Below, piece after piece: positions 1-11,800 of a DNA stretch of 64,000 nucleotides. Position numbers and translations under genes: made by a program. Source of the stretch: Persicaria tinctoria (taxonomy: Eukaryota > Streptophyta > Magnoliopsida > Caryophyllales > Polygonaceae); NCBI GenBank assembly GCA_037127255.1, contig JBANSL010000007.1, forward strand, positions 68,164,038-68,228,037, read 5' to 3'. Every line of letters starts with the position of its first letter. The first letter of the stretch is position 1. The notes beneath the pieces were generated by a model. The model ran no database searches. It was not told where the DNA came from and saw only the letters and a list, made by a program, of their open reading frames with translations.

Positions 1-285
1 TAGAGTAGACCACAAAGCTCAGTTGGCTGGGCACAGCTGCAATGTCGAGGAAAAAAGTACATAATTTCAACTGCTATCTAACAGGAAACTATATAGTTAC
101 ATGTTTGTGCTCATCTAACGCTTCATAGTTTCAGTACGCAAGAAAAAGAGGGGTTGGTTACAGGGGCAATGTATTCAAGTCAATGCGGCCGCAAATCTTG
201 CAAGAACTCCGATCAAATAGCTCTGCAGCACTTCGTGTTACACCAACCCGCGACACCTCAATGTCTTTCTAATCAGCATATGCTA
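1..285. other. Non-coding edge sequence
   Basis: No coding exon, RNA gene or clear repeat was recognised here. On the minus strand it lies just beyond the TAG stop at 286-288 of the RRM-like gene, so it probably holds that gene's 3' UTR and flank. This is inferred from position only. Confidence 0.4.
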
Positions 286-1491
286 CTAAGTCGTTGCTTT
301 ACCCAAAGACGTAAAGTTCAACCTGCAAAATAGATGACACGCAAACCAGAACTCAAACACATGTGACAATAGATGGGCATCAGATTTAGGCAGAAAGGCA
401 TGACATAGATTTACCGAATAGTTGGCCTTTTCTGTGGCGGAGCAGGATTGACATGCAGTGGTATTGCAAGTTCAGGAGGCTGTAGATACAACAATAGAGA
501 TCTTACAAGGATTATTTTTATGAAAATGGTATAAAATAAAATAAAAAATGTCAAATTGTATAATTATCAATTTTCATATACTTCAATTTTTTTTTACAAA
601 ATAAAACAAGACAAAAGCCACATAATGATCTAATGAAAACCAATTTCCCTCTTTATTATTCATGACAGTATACTTCTTTGGCAAAGACAGCCAATACCAT
701 GAACAACAAAAGACTACAACATAAGGATATATTATATCCGGCTCCAAGGCAAACAAGTTCATTACCTGAAGCTCTTCTAAGCTTGTACTTGAAAATGGAG
801 TCGGGCAGGAGTTAGTTTTACTGAAGGTGTCCACTTGCGTGCTTTTGCAAAATCCTTGGACTTCATTACCCTTATCAGCAGCATCAGCCAACACATCTCA
901 ATGAAGTTCATTAAACACATAACCCTCCACCCTGAATTGCTTCTTAGCCAAATTCCCAAATCATATAAAGAGATACCAACATCAAGAAGCTTGTGTTTCT
1001 TGTCAATGTTCATTAACATTTTGTGCTCTCCACAAAGAACTACAGAGACAAGCCCAAATGTAAAGGTATGAGCAGAAAGGCAACTCCTGCATTATAGCTG
1101 AAAAATTGTATAGGCTTCTTGAATTACTGCCTACTTTCATGACATATCCTAAATTTATGCATGAGTTGCATTATCAGAAATCACGTCAAAAATAAAAGGT
1201 AACAGGAAAATTTAAAAGAAAATAATGTTCTAATATCCAAAGCAGAACTCTTATTGGACCTGTTGTTCATGTTGTATAATACAAAACCTGGAAGCATCAA
1301 ACTCAAGGACAACTTCCAGCTAGATAGGAATATGGATAGACTTCTTAAAACACCTATACCCTCCTAATGATAAACCTTGACAACAAGCAGACAGATTAAG
1401 AAAGTAACTTTGATAGCCAACAGTTCTGCATTATACGTAGTAGCAATAAATGAACAAGTCATGAATAAATTTTAACAAATCTATACCAGCT

Positions 1492-1597
<106 letters not shown>

Positions 1598-1631
1598 ATG
1601 CATCAATAGCAAAAACTCCCACAAACAACAT

Positions 1632-1790
1632 ACCTGAAGTAGTACTCAACTCTCTCTCTCTCTTAGAGGTTGCACAACTCTCCCTTAGAGGTTGCACATA
1701 CCTGAAGTAGTACTCAACTCTCTCTCTCTTAGAGGCTGCACAATTCTCTCTTAGAGGTTGCACAACTCTCTCTTAGAGTTGCACAACTCA
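1632..1790 (-). repeat. Tandemly duplicated exon end and splice donor
   Basis: Read on the minus strand, units of about 21-28 bp (GTTGTGCAACCTCTAAGAGA and variants) repeat. The block GAGTACTACTTCAG followed by GTATGT, a good 5' splice site, occurs twice with exon ends at 1702 and 1634. Only the 1702 donor leaves phase 1, which the next exon at 766-896 requires; the 1634 donor leaves phase 0. The array abuts the long GA run, suggesting slippage or unequal exchange seeded by CT-rich DNA. Confidence 0.8.
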
Positions 1791-2561
1791 TCTACATGCT
1801 CCGTGATTGTAGCTCTGACATCAACCGCTTCTAATTTCCTCTTCCCATCCATTTTTCCACCAGAACTAATAGAGCTACCATAAGCTCGATCAACCTTACT
1901 GGAAAACTGAAAGACGGTCTTGATGGAACATTTGTTCATCTAGTTTGGCAATGAACTAGACCAGATGTGGCATTGACTGGATTATGCATCTCTGGCCATC
2001 AACTGCAAGAAAAAAATCCAAAAGGGAAAATGTTCGAATAAATGTTGTTTACATTGACTGGATTAAAAAAAAACTCAAGACAGGAAAGATCTTACAATCT
2101 TAAACTAACATATCATATGAAATGAAAACTGAATTCTATAGATGATAAGAGCTGAGATGAAAATTAAAAGCAAAAAAAATAGCATCTGCGGCACTTACAG
2201 AACAGGGAAAAAAGGGGGAAAATGGCAGACACGGTGGAAAAAAGGAAGGTAGCCTAGAAAATTCATACTCCGTATTACAAAGGCGTGCTCATCAGAACGC
2301 GGAACTCACATGCCTTGGCATTCCTGACATCATGAACGGATATGCAGTCAACTCATCAACAATATTTGCAGCTTGCTTTGCGCTCTCTAGCTCAACCAGG
2401 GCAGAGCAGGCTGTGTAGTTGGGATCTGTGTAGTTTGGGATAAACTGGACCTTAGTTATAGAACCATACTGATCCAGTGCAAATCTAATGACTGCATCGG
2501 TCACCTGCATAATCATACTAAATTGATCATCCATTTGATCAAATTCGCTAATCAATTAAGC

Positions 2562-2660
2562 AAGATTGAGAAAACCATAAATTCTCACCTGAGCGGAGAT
2601 CCCCTCGTTAGAAGCCATCCGCGCTATCGCTTTGCAGATTGAGAAAACCATAAATTCTCA
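2562..2660. repeat. Short direct repeat around exon 1 of the RRM-like gene
   Basis: The string AGATTGAGAAAACCATAAAT and about five further bases occurs at about 2562-2587 and again at 2635-2660. The copies flank the 30-nt first coding exon, so intron sequence is duplicated on both sides of the start codon. Confidence 0.8.
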
Positions 2661-3059
2661 CTTATGCACATCCAAGGACGCAATTTCAGGCCAAAATCTA
2701 TCAGATGTATGCTGAATTTCAAGCCTTTTTCCCTATGTTCTTGAATTTTAATCACATGTAGCTAAGTATTAACTCTCAATGTGTTTTCATACGAGATCTT
2801 AATCGCTTTTATGTCAGATTCCAATCCCACATAAAACCAACAAAATATTAAACAAAAAGAACTCAGAGACCAGTTCAGAAATTAGGCAAAACAACCAGCT
2901 GGGAAATCAATCAAGCACAATGATACTTTGAATGATAAAAACGCTAATTGAACATTATTCATCCAAACCACTTCGAATTTCACAAAAGCTCGAAAACAGA
3001 TTTCACCTTGTCAATAAAGCAACAGTTGAACACATGGCGAAAGAGCGCAGGGGCGGTCC

Positions 3060-3410
3060 TCTGAAGATTCGATGTGGCATTCATCCCGGAAACCGGGAAC
3101 AATTAGCGATCGTAATCAAACTCGATGATGCCGGAGTAGTTGGGGCAGAGGAGGTGGAAGGCGTCGGAGAAGGTGGAGAACGCGATGAGCGGCTTCTGGT
3201 GAGAGCCGGAGGGGATCTCGAAGCGTTTGGCTTCCTTGAGGCGACGAAGAGGATCTTCACCGAGGTGGCGAAAGCGCGCGACCGAAGGAAGGTGCAACGA
3301 TGGAGGAAGGAGCGACGATGGAGAGCGAGAGAGCGATGGAGCGATGGGAACAGAGTGAAGCCGGATAGAAAGGGGAACACGATGAGAGAGAGAGAGAGAG
3401 AGCGCGCGCG
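3060..3410 (-). other. GC-rich open block, possible gene 5' end, unidentified
   Basis: Open frames exist on both strands and the block is much more GC-rich than its surroundings. The minus frame ending near 3103 contains RFEIPSGSHQKPLIAFSTF and then LLCPNYSGIIEFDYDR before a stop, which looks like real protein sequence but which I cannot assign. A short GA run and a CG-repeat stretch lie at 3382-3412. It may be a first exon or 5' fragment of a gene upstream of the RRM-like gene. Confidence 0.25.
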
Positions 3411-3553
3411 CGTGGGGGTACGGGGTATTTATTATGGCCATCTTGCTAAATTGTCCAAAACCGTGGTCATTTTGCAAATTCGTCCAAATAAAGTGCATGT
3501 TTTGCAAAAAAATTATTTTACCTTTGTCATTATTTTAAACATTTTTTTAATTA

Positions 3554-3660
3554 TCTATATCTATATCTATATCTATAAACTCTTAAAATAGAAGAGTTTT
3601 CGTCTATGTGTTACATCTACCTTAATCCTCTCATGTTCAACCAATCATATTTCACAATTT
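3554..3660 (+). mobile_element. Helitron-like 5' terminus
   Basis: Starts with TC in a TCTATATCTATATCTATA run, followed by a run of A and T, a pyrimidine-rich segment and a CATGTTCAACCAATCA tail. This arrangement resembles 5' ends of plant non-autonomous Helitrons. Closely similar starts occur at 7307 and 7445 in the same orientation. The matching 3' end (hairpin then CTRR) was not found with confidence. Confidence 0.4.
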
Positions 3661-3839
3661 TTTTTCTTTTTCCGCCTTTTTCATTATTTAATTTTAAACA
3701 TTTTTAAATCAATAGGTTTAATTTTAACATTGACTAGTCAACATCCCTAACCCTTCCCCCTTCCCCATCCCTAACACTTCCTCCTTTCCCCTTGACCATT
3801 TTTAATTTTAACATTGACTAGTCAAGATTGACCATTCCG

Positions 3840-4530
3840 GTCAACGCCTGCATTTGGTGACAAATTTTTGGTGACAGTTGAGTATATTTTTCTGGTGACA
3901 GTTAATTGTGACAATTATTTTGGTGACAATTGATTTTTTGTGACATTTTATTTTTTCCGGTGACAGTTAGGGGAAAATATTTTCTAGTGACAATTGATTT
4001 TCTTTTTTTCTTGTAATAATTGTTGGTGACAAAAAAATTTGGGTGACAATTGATTTTCTTCCAGTGACAGTTTCCAGTAACACTTTTCCTCGGTGACAAA
4101 TAGAGTTTTTCTACTAATAGATGATTTTCCTGATGACAATTGTTGGTGACAACTATTAATGACGAGGTTGATGACAATATATTGTCACCATGATATTATA
4201 ACCTTAAAAAAATTGTCACCATAACATAATACATCACCAAGACATTGTCACCGACTACAGAACACTGTTTTCATATTGTTTAATCAACCGTATTGTCACC
4301 AACTTATAAAAAACATTGTCACTAATCTCTTTTCAGTAATCTATTGACACCAACAATAAAACAGTGTAAACAACCTATTTTCATCAAGCTTTGGTCAATA
4401 ATCTACTGTCACCAATTACAAAACTTTGTCACCAATCTAGTGTCAACCACCTATTTTTAGAAATTAATTGTCACCAACGACAAAACAATGTCACCAACCA
4501 ATTGTCACCAACTACAAAGCACTTTCATCA
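3840..4530. repeat. GGTGACA / TGTCACC motif array with mirror symmetry
   Basis: The left half (about 3857-4175) carries many copies of GGTGACA or TGTGACA. The right half (about 4181-4510) carries the reverse complement TGTCACC. The axis is at 4180/4181, within GACAATATATTGTC. The spacing is irregular, so this is a very large imperfect palindrome built of a heptamer rather than a simple foldback duplication. No coding capacity was recognised. Confidence 0.8.
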
Positions 4531-4542
4531 AACTAAAATGTT

Positions 4543-4975
4543 TACAATGCTAACGTTATCACATTTGTCATCTAATATTAACACATTTTTGTTATAAAAC
4601 TGAAACCCTAGAACATGGGGATCATAGACCCAAGAAGGGCTAAACGTGAGCAGACGAAAATTTGATGTACAATATAGTTTAGGGTTTAGGGTTTAGTCTT
4701 TAGGGTTTAGGGCCAAGGCCCTAAACCCTAAACTCTAAAATGTCTGTACAGTACCAATGTTATCAGATTTGTCATCTAATATTAACGCATTTTTGTTACG
4801 AAACTGAAACCCTAGAACTAGGGGAGCATAGACCCTAGAGGGGCTAAACTTGAGAAAACGAATAATTCGATGTACAATACTGTAATGGCATCACATTTGT
4901 CATGTAATATTAACGCATTTTTGTTACAATAATAACCCTAATTAGATGAAATTTGATGTAAAGTTTAACTTTGTA
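4543..4975. repeat. Approximately 210-bp tandem repeat, about three copies
   Basis: Segments containing TTTGTCATCTAATATTAAC followed by GAAACCCTAGAAC recur at about 4560, 4770 and, partly, 4895. The first two copies are about 207 bp apart and each ends with GATGTACAATA. Confidence 0.75.
4678..4735. repeat. Interstitial telomere-like TTTAGGG hairpin
   Basis: A few TTTAGGG units are followed by a perfect inverted repeat: TTTAGGGTTTAGGGCC at 4699-4714, AA, then GGCCCTAAACCCTAAA at 4717-4732. The heptamer is the plant telomere repeat. The head-to-head arrangement and tiny size argue for an interstitial tract, not a chromosome end. Confidence 0.85.
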
Positions 4976-5224
4976 ATACTTAATTGTCAGACTACATCAA
5001 CTTGCAAAAATATCAAAACAAAGGGGAACATTTGAGACATTTACTTAACATCCAAAATAGCAAGACCCTCTATAGTCATCCTCTCTCTCTATACGCATCC
5101 ATATACTTATCTGAAATAGCTTCAATACCACCATGAAATGCAAGACCCTCGATATATTTGATGGTATACATACCATAACTTCCACTACAATTGAAGAGAA
5201 GGATAATGAAAATTACATTATAGC

Positions 5225-5705
5225 TAAATGAGATATAAATTCCATTTGTCACCAAAACAGAATATATAACTCTACCAATTATCACCAATCTAAAAAAAAC
5301 AACAAAATAACAACATAAATTCCATTTGTCCCCAAAACAGAATATATAACTCTACCAATTGTCATCAATCTAAAAAAAAACAACAAAATAACAACATAAA
5401 TTCAATTTGTCACCAAAATAGAATATATAACTCTACCAATTGTCACCAATCTAAAAATAACAACATAAATTTCATTCGTCGCCAAAACAGAATATATAAC
5501 TCTACTAATTGTCACCAGTCTAAAAATAACAACATAAATTTCATTCGTCGCCAAAACAGAATATATAACTCTACTAATTGTCACCGGTCTAAAAATAACA
5601 ACATAAATTCCATTTGTCACCAAAACAAAATATATAACTCTACCAATTGTCACCAATCTAAAAAAATCAACAAAATAACAACATAAATTTCATTTGTCAC
5701 TAAAC
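5225..5705. repeat. Tandem array of about 65-85-bp units
   Basis: About six to seven copies of a unit containing CATTTGTCACCAAAACAGA, AATATATAACTCTACCA and TTGTCACCAATCTAAAAA. The units carry the same TGTCACC heptamer as the mirror array at 3.8-4.5 kb. Open frames across it merely follow the period. Confidence 0.85.
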
Positions 5706-6779
5706 AATGAAGCAAACCCCTGATAGTCTCATTTAAATTGATGATATAGAATCAAGCTAAATACTAATTGTCACCAAACAAACAATTGTCACCAAAACAA
5801 ACAAGCAATGATAAACACTTTAAATTGAACAACCTATAAAGTAAGAACGAATTAGATTCATCAATTAATAAGAACACTAACCTGGATTATCCATTTGAAG
5901 TAGATAGAAACACACAAACCCTAAAAAAACATAAACAAATTGTCATCAGATCAATGTACTCACAAAACCATGTATGTACAAACAAATCGGTACTTATAAT
6001 TCTTAGCTTGAGGAACTTGGTTTGTATCATGAATCGTGATAGAGGACGTTTAACTCTAGCTTGTAGGAGCATGTAAGAAGATATGCAAATCTGTTGTTTC
6101 TATTGATACATTATGCAGTGTTATGACAACTTTTGGGTACAATTTCTTGCCTACAAGCTAGTAGAACACTAATCTGAATCATGATAGAAGGCATTAAACA
6201 TCTATTTCGGAGCAATCGAAATCCCAATCGAATTTAGGGCTAACAATCCAATCGAATTTAGGGTTAACACACTAAAAACGAAATTCCAATCGAATCGAAT
6301 CGAATTTAGGGCATAAGCAATCCCAATCAAATTTAAACATAACCAGCATGCTTTTTTTCCCATCAACAGCTTGACAGTGATGAGACACATACATCTTCAA
6401 TTTACAGAATTTCAACCCCAAATTCCTTAGAGCTCTCAACATGTTTGATTTTTGGTTTGGTTCTAAAATATCTCATCATGTCTTCTTCTAATTAGTAATG
6501 CTTAACGGCAACGTTGAGCTTATTTGAAATCAAAATCTCGAAGTTGGTTGCCAATTACTGAAAATTACTCTTCATTTCCTTCAAATTGAAATTTGTCATT
6601 CCATTTAGTTTTGGTAGGTAGAATTAGAAAGAATTTTTTTGTGTTGCTTGACTACTTGTTGAATAAGTACTCAATCGACATCAAATTTGCTTCCTATTCC
6701 CAGCAATTGTCCATTCCCACAATTACCCTATTTCAAAAATTACAATTTGTAGAATCTCTGCAATTTCTATTGCTTACTT

Positions 6780-7100
6780 GTGTGGCGACGATGAAGAGGA
6801 GAGTGACCGGAGCGGGTGGCAACGGTGGGGAGGCGAGAGAGGGTGCGGAAGAGATGGATGGCGCCATGGCGCTCGATGAGCTTAGGGTTAGCGGCGGTGG
6901 CAGAGGCTGCAGAGGTGGAGGGAGGAGAGAGGAAGAGAGGGTGGTCGGTGTCCACCGAGTGGGCTCAGATGGTGAACATGGGTCGATTCGCGTCTTGCCG
7001 AGTCTAGTGGATGGGATAGAGGTACAAGAGGAAGCAGATGAACGTACAAGAGGAAGGGGATGGGATACAGGTAAGGGTAGGATGGGTATTATTAAAAATT
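6780..7100. other. Isolated GC-rich block with open frames on both strands
   Basis: GC-rich relative to its AT-rich surroundings. The plus frame is rich in Gly, Arg and Glu with no recognisable domain, and the minus frame is Ser/Pro-rich. It could be a captured gene fragment inside the Helitron-like block. I see no splice structure or homology that makes it a gene. Confidence 0.2.
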
Positions 7101-7306
7101 TATAGACATTTACTTAATATCCATTTGAGTGTGGACATTAACCTAATTAGGTTTTCTAAATGGATATTTGACCAAAATTTTCCCAAATTATAATAGGTTT
7201 TGTTATTCCTTAACATATTCTACATTTTATAATCAATTGGTTCAATTTCAAACATTCAATTAATATATAATATATATCGATATCAAAATATATATTTATA
7301 TTTATA

Positions 7307-7790
7307 TCTATATCTAAGTATTAAATAAGAATTTTTTGCTTAGGTGTCATAACTACCTTAATTCTAGGATCTTTAACCAATCAACTTAATTTACATAAAC
7401 TATCAACTATTGAAATTTCACACATTTTTAACAATTAATTTATATCTATATCTAACTATTAAATGAGAAACATTTTGCTCAGGTGTCTTAACCACCTACA
7501 TTTTAAGATTTTTAAAATACATTTATTACTTTATCAACTCAATCTTTCTAATTTTATACTAATATTTGTTAATATATTAATCTATTTATATTCTTAGGCG
7601 TCATAACCACCTACATTTTAAGATTTTAAAAATACATTTATTACTTTATCAACTCAATCTTTCTAATTTTATACTAACGCTTGTTAATATATTAATTTAT
7701 TTTATAATAAGTAATTTGTTATAATGTTAATTTTTTATAAAAAAAAATCGCGTCATAGCCCTATAAATACTAGTATTTAATACTTACTTA
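7307..7790 (+). mobile_element. Two further Helitron-like 5' ends
   Basis: TCTATATCTAAGTATTAAAT at 7307 and TCTATATCTAACTATTAAAT at 7445 are each followed by a T-rich stretch and GGTGTC(A/T)TAAC(T/C)ACC. A later direct duplication repeats ACATTTTAAGATTTT at about 7500 and 7614. A possible 3' CTAGT end occurs near 7773, but I could not see the expected stable hairpin before it. Confidence 0.4.
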
Positions 7791-8820
7791 CCGTGGGATA
7801 GAGGGTGCAATATAGTTGGGGTCAAATAGAGAACAGTGCTCACCCTAGAGCAAATTTTAGACTGATCCATGTGCAATGTATCATCATTGTACCTACCAAA
7901 GCGTAATGTATTAGAATAGTGCAAGGATTTTCTAGATAAACTTGATTTAGCCATTTTTAAATCGCGTCATAGCCTTATAAATTAGATTATAATTTAACTT
8001 AATAACAACAAATACTGGGTAGTTGTTGTTATTAAATTAGATTATAAGGTTCGCCTAATTTCTTTTAGAGTTTTCTTTCTCAATAAAGTATTCTTATCCT
8101 ATACTCTTATGACGCACCATAGACAGATCGATAGTCCAATATGTAAAAAAATTGATATTTTAGGAGTATAATTTTTAGTTTTTACAAAAACGTATCAAAA
8201 GTCAAAGAAAGGAGGGAGTAGCTTTTATGATAATCATTACAGTATTACAGTACACTTTAAATAGCAAAATAAAATAGCCCGACTAAACTCTAGTAAAAAT
8301 ATTTCTTGATATACAAAATGAGATGGAGAAGAATATAGAGAAGGATGAGAAGAATGTACTCATGATTCATGAATACTTTTATCATGCTTATTTTCATTGA
8401 ATTTCTAATTTGGTACTTGTACTTTATGGGAAACAAAACAAACTTTAATACAAAGGGTGTGTTGAAACCAAAAAAAAAAAAAAAGAGCAGCCAAAAAACA
8501 AGGTAGATCAAAGATCACCATTGTAAAAGCTAGGAGCTGAGGATTCAGTTTCTGGTTGCGCTGCATCTTATTTTGCTTACTGGTATCGATGCCGAATATT
8601 GTACACTAGAGCCAACTACATAATTCCGCTTCCAGAAGTGGTATGCAATGCATAATCTTAATCTTAATCTTATTCATTCGTAGCGCCATATACTCATCAG
8701 TTATCAGGTCTCACCTAGGTCCAGAGGTTGAACCTTTGCATCTTTGACTTGCTTGTATGTGATCAAGGACTTGTGACACAAGCGTACATACATCATATAT
8801 TGCCTCCCTCATGCAAGGTT
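7791..8820. other. AT-rich intergenic stretch downstream of ISA3
   Basis: No gene was recognised. It contains a small hairpin (TAATAACAACAA and TTGTTGTTATTA near 8000-8035) and a lone GGAGGGAGTA at about 8211-8220, resembling one Stowaway end without a partner. The last few hundred bases before 8821 are probably ISA3 3' UTR and terminator; no poly(A) signal was assigned. Confidence 0.35.
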
Positions 8821-11800
8821 CTATTTGGCCCCAGATGGTGGCTTGGCTTCAAGCATTATTGAAGAATAGGGAGCGACGTTGTATGCACCCTTCATGCCTG
8901 GGACCCCTTCAGGGACTATATCGTTTGGGGCTACAAGATTCGTATCAACCTGAAACAAAGTGGTAGCATTACCTTATTTTAGCTCATGAACATCTCATAA
9001 ACATCTACTTAATCTAATAAAATCTCATCACCCAAATGTTCGTTCAAGTGACTTACGTCCAATTTAACAACACTACGCTTAAAACTCTCTGCACACTGCA
9101 TTCTAAGGTCAAGAAAACAGAATAATCAAAGCCCCTACCGTTTAACGATTTTTCAAATACTAGATGAGTTTTAACATCCAATTAGGGAAAATGAAGATGG
9201 GTAGATATCAGATCAGCATTAAGGTGTCACCACAAGCTAAAACCAAGGAAGGTACCTAGTTTAGCATGCAAATGACTAGAGCATATTAAAGTAAGAACTG
9301 AACAAAGCAGAATCAGTAGGAAGCAAAATTTCCTAATTGAAAATGCTACTGTAAATGCTAATTATTGAAAATTCATTTTTCGTATTAAAAAACATTAACT
9401 TTTTAATAATAGAAATTTAAAGAAAGGTACTCATAAAAGTGACAGCCATCAATCAACAATCAGATGGAATTCTAAATTGCATATTAAGATCAGATATAAA
9501 ATATGAACCCACTCTGAGATGTAAATGTAAATCAATAAATTACTGTAAACAAGAGTTGACATTTGAAAGAACACTAACCACTCGAGACCATTGCATATTA
9601 CTCGGTGGTGGAGGTAAATAAGTTTCGACAAAGAAATCATGAGCATTGAATGCCAAATAGACATCTCTTCCATCCTGATCATGGAGGCTGCATATATCAA
9701 ACAGTTGGTCAAATTAGAACACATGAATTAATGTCAAACTAGTATTTCTTTTGCTGCTATCATGTCTTCAGAACTTTCAACACAGGCTCTTTCTGCTTAC
9801 ACATAGGGCAACTTCTTGCCAACATGATTCTGAAGGAGAATCCTTGTGAATTATCAGTCAGTAGAAGAATGAGGCAGATATTGTTTCATGAATATCAATA
9901 GATTCAAATTGCAGATTGGCCACATAATGAACTGCAATTATCTATTCTCTATGGAGTGAACAAAGTTGGCAATGGCTCTTTTTCAGGACATGGGACAAGT
10001 TATTAGATGATCAAATCTGGGTTCTGGCCGACCGGCCAGGGCTTCAAAACACTATATATATACCAGCAGACGAGGGGTTGGAGTTTGGACATTGTAAATT
10101 TACCAGAACTGTCCATATCCACTCAAATTTGGGGCTGAAAAGGTTGGGTCCAATCTCACCAATGCATAACTTGTTTTCATGGTGTAAAATAGGTCATTGA
10201 GAGCAATTTTAAAAGGGACAATCAATAAAAATGACCAAACATCATTATGGCACAAGTTACAAACTATAACTTGCATTACAATATCTCAGTTTTCACTTAC
10301 GTAAAAGCCAGGAATTTGCTTTCAAGATTTTCCCAGTTATCTTCATGCCAAGTCACACTACCCTGAACAGGAAAAACAGTACATGTGTTAAGGGACTGAA
10401 CAATATAAGCATAGCATATAACGTCTTCAATTAGCCAAATCAGCTCTGGACATCTGTCATGATAGAATTTTGTCTATCATACAAACCAGCATATGAACTA
10501 CTGCATTAATTGTCAGGTTGCTGATAATAGGGGGAGGAGGGGCGGAAAGGAGAATGTTTGGTTTCCAATTATACATTTTCCATGCACAAGAAAAATCAAA
10601 CCAAACTAACACAAGAAAACTGCCAATTTTCATGCATAAGAGGAACATTGCTATAAGATTCAGTCTCTATAATTTCAAATGTTCACTTATATACTAAATT
10701 AGAGTAACCAAGTTGGATTAAGAAGCAAAGCCAACTCAGTTTTATCATGTTAATTACTCTTCCTCTCAAACAAATAACTCAAGCTCTTGCCCCCCCCCCC
10801 CCCCCCAACACACACACAAAATGTGTCTCATCAGACTCCTGCAAAAGTTATTAGCAAACCAGCATTGATATTACAACTCATAAATTCAGCTGTTTATTAC
10901 CTTATCGAGGAACTTGCCCGGTCTAAAGACATTACGTGTCTGCCGAAACTTTATGATTTCAGAGAAAAACCTAAAGTGATCATCTTTTTTTGCCATCAAC
11001 TTCAAATCAAACAAAAGGTATTGGTATCAGTACATATTATAAAAAGAAAGCCTTTAAAAAGGAACTGATGTTGCATTCTCACTACCTCGTCCCACTGAAA
11101 ATGATTAATAGCAGTATCATGTCCATAACTGTTATTGTTTCCAAATCGAGTATGTCCATACTCATCGCCCATTAGCATCATTGGATTGCCCTGGTGAAAG
11201 AAAATAAGAACAGATCTCTAAGGCACTTTTCTTTAAGAAAAATAAGTGTGCACAAAGACATGTTTAAAATGGTTAAACAATCTGCATAGGCAAACATACA
11301 GCAGAGAAAACATACAGCAGTTACCTGAGATATCATCAATGCTAGATGGAAGTTTTTCATCTGCTTTACACGTAGTTTCTTGATGTTTACATCTGCAGTT
11401 TCTCCTGCACAATTAAGGGAAATAAAATTAAATTTTAGAAAAGAGAACTGCAAATCTGCAATCAGGTAGCAATCATTTACTCCCTTTTACATAATGTAGT
11501 GATGAAGAAGCTAACAAACAAAAGGTGAAGTTGCCAAATTTGAAGCCAACCTTCAAAGCCACAATTCCAGGAAAAATTATCATTGCATCCATCTCTGCCA
11601 CATTCTCCATTTTCCTCATTGTGCTATAAAAAAAAAGGGGTTCAGGTTAGATGCATATATTACAAAACAGAAGTATATATAGCACATTTGAAGAGGATGT
11701 GGAGTCACTTCATTCAGTTCATTGGATGATATTTCAATTTATAGAATACTAAGATTACAAGCTCCATCTAAACGCTAAATATATCAAACTCAAATCATAC

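Noticed and set aside
3081..3507. Overlapping plus and minus frames in the GC-rich block
   Set aside because: At most one is real; the plus frame lacks any domain and runs into microsatellite sequence. Listed only as a possible minus-strand gene start.
2932..3591. A 219-residue plus-strand protein
   Set aside because: Low-complexity Arg/Glu-rich translation of GC-rich and GA-rich DNA with an AT-repeat tail; no domain.
4678..4735. Telomere repeats as a chromosome end
   Set aside because: The tract is under 60 bp, inverted and flanked by gene-bearing DNA on both sides.
8205..8221. GGAGGGAGTA as the end of a Stowaway
   Set aside because: No matching inverted end with TA could be found within several hundred bases upstream.
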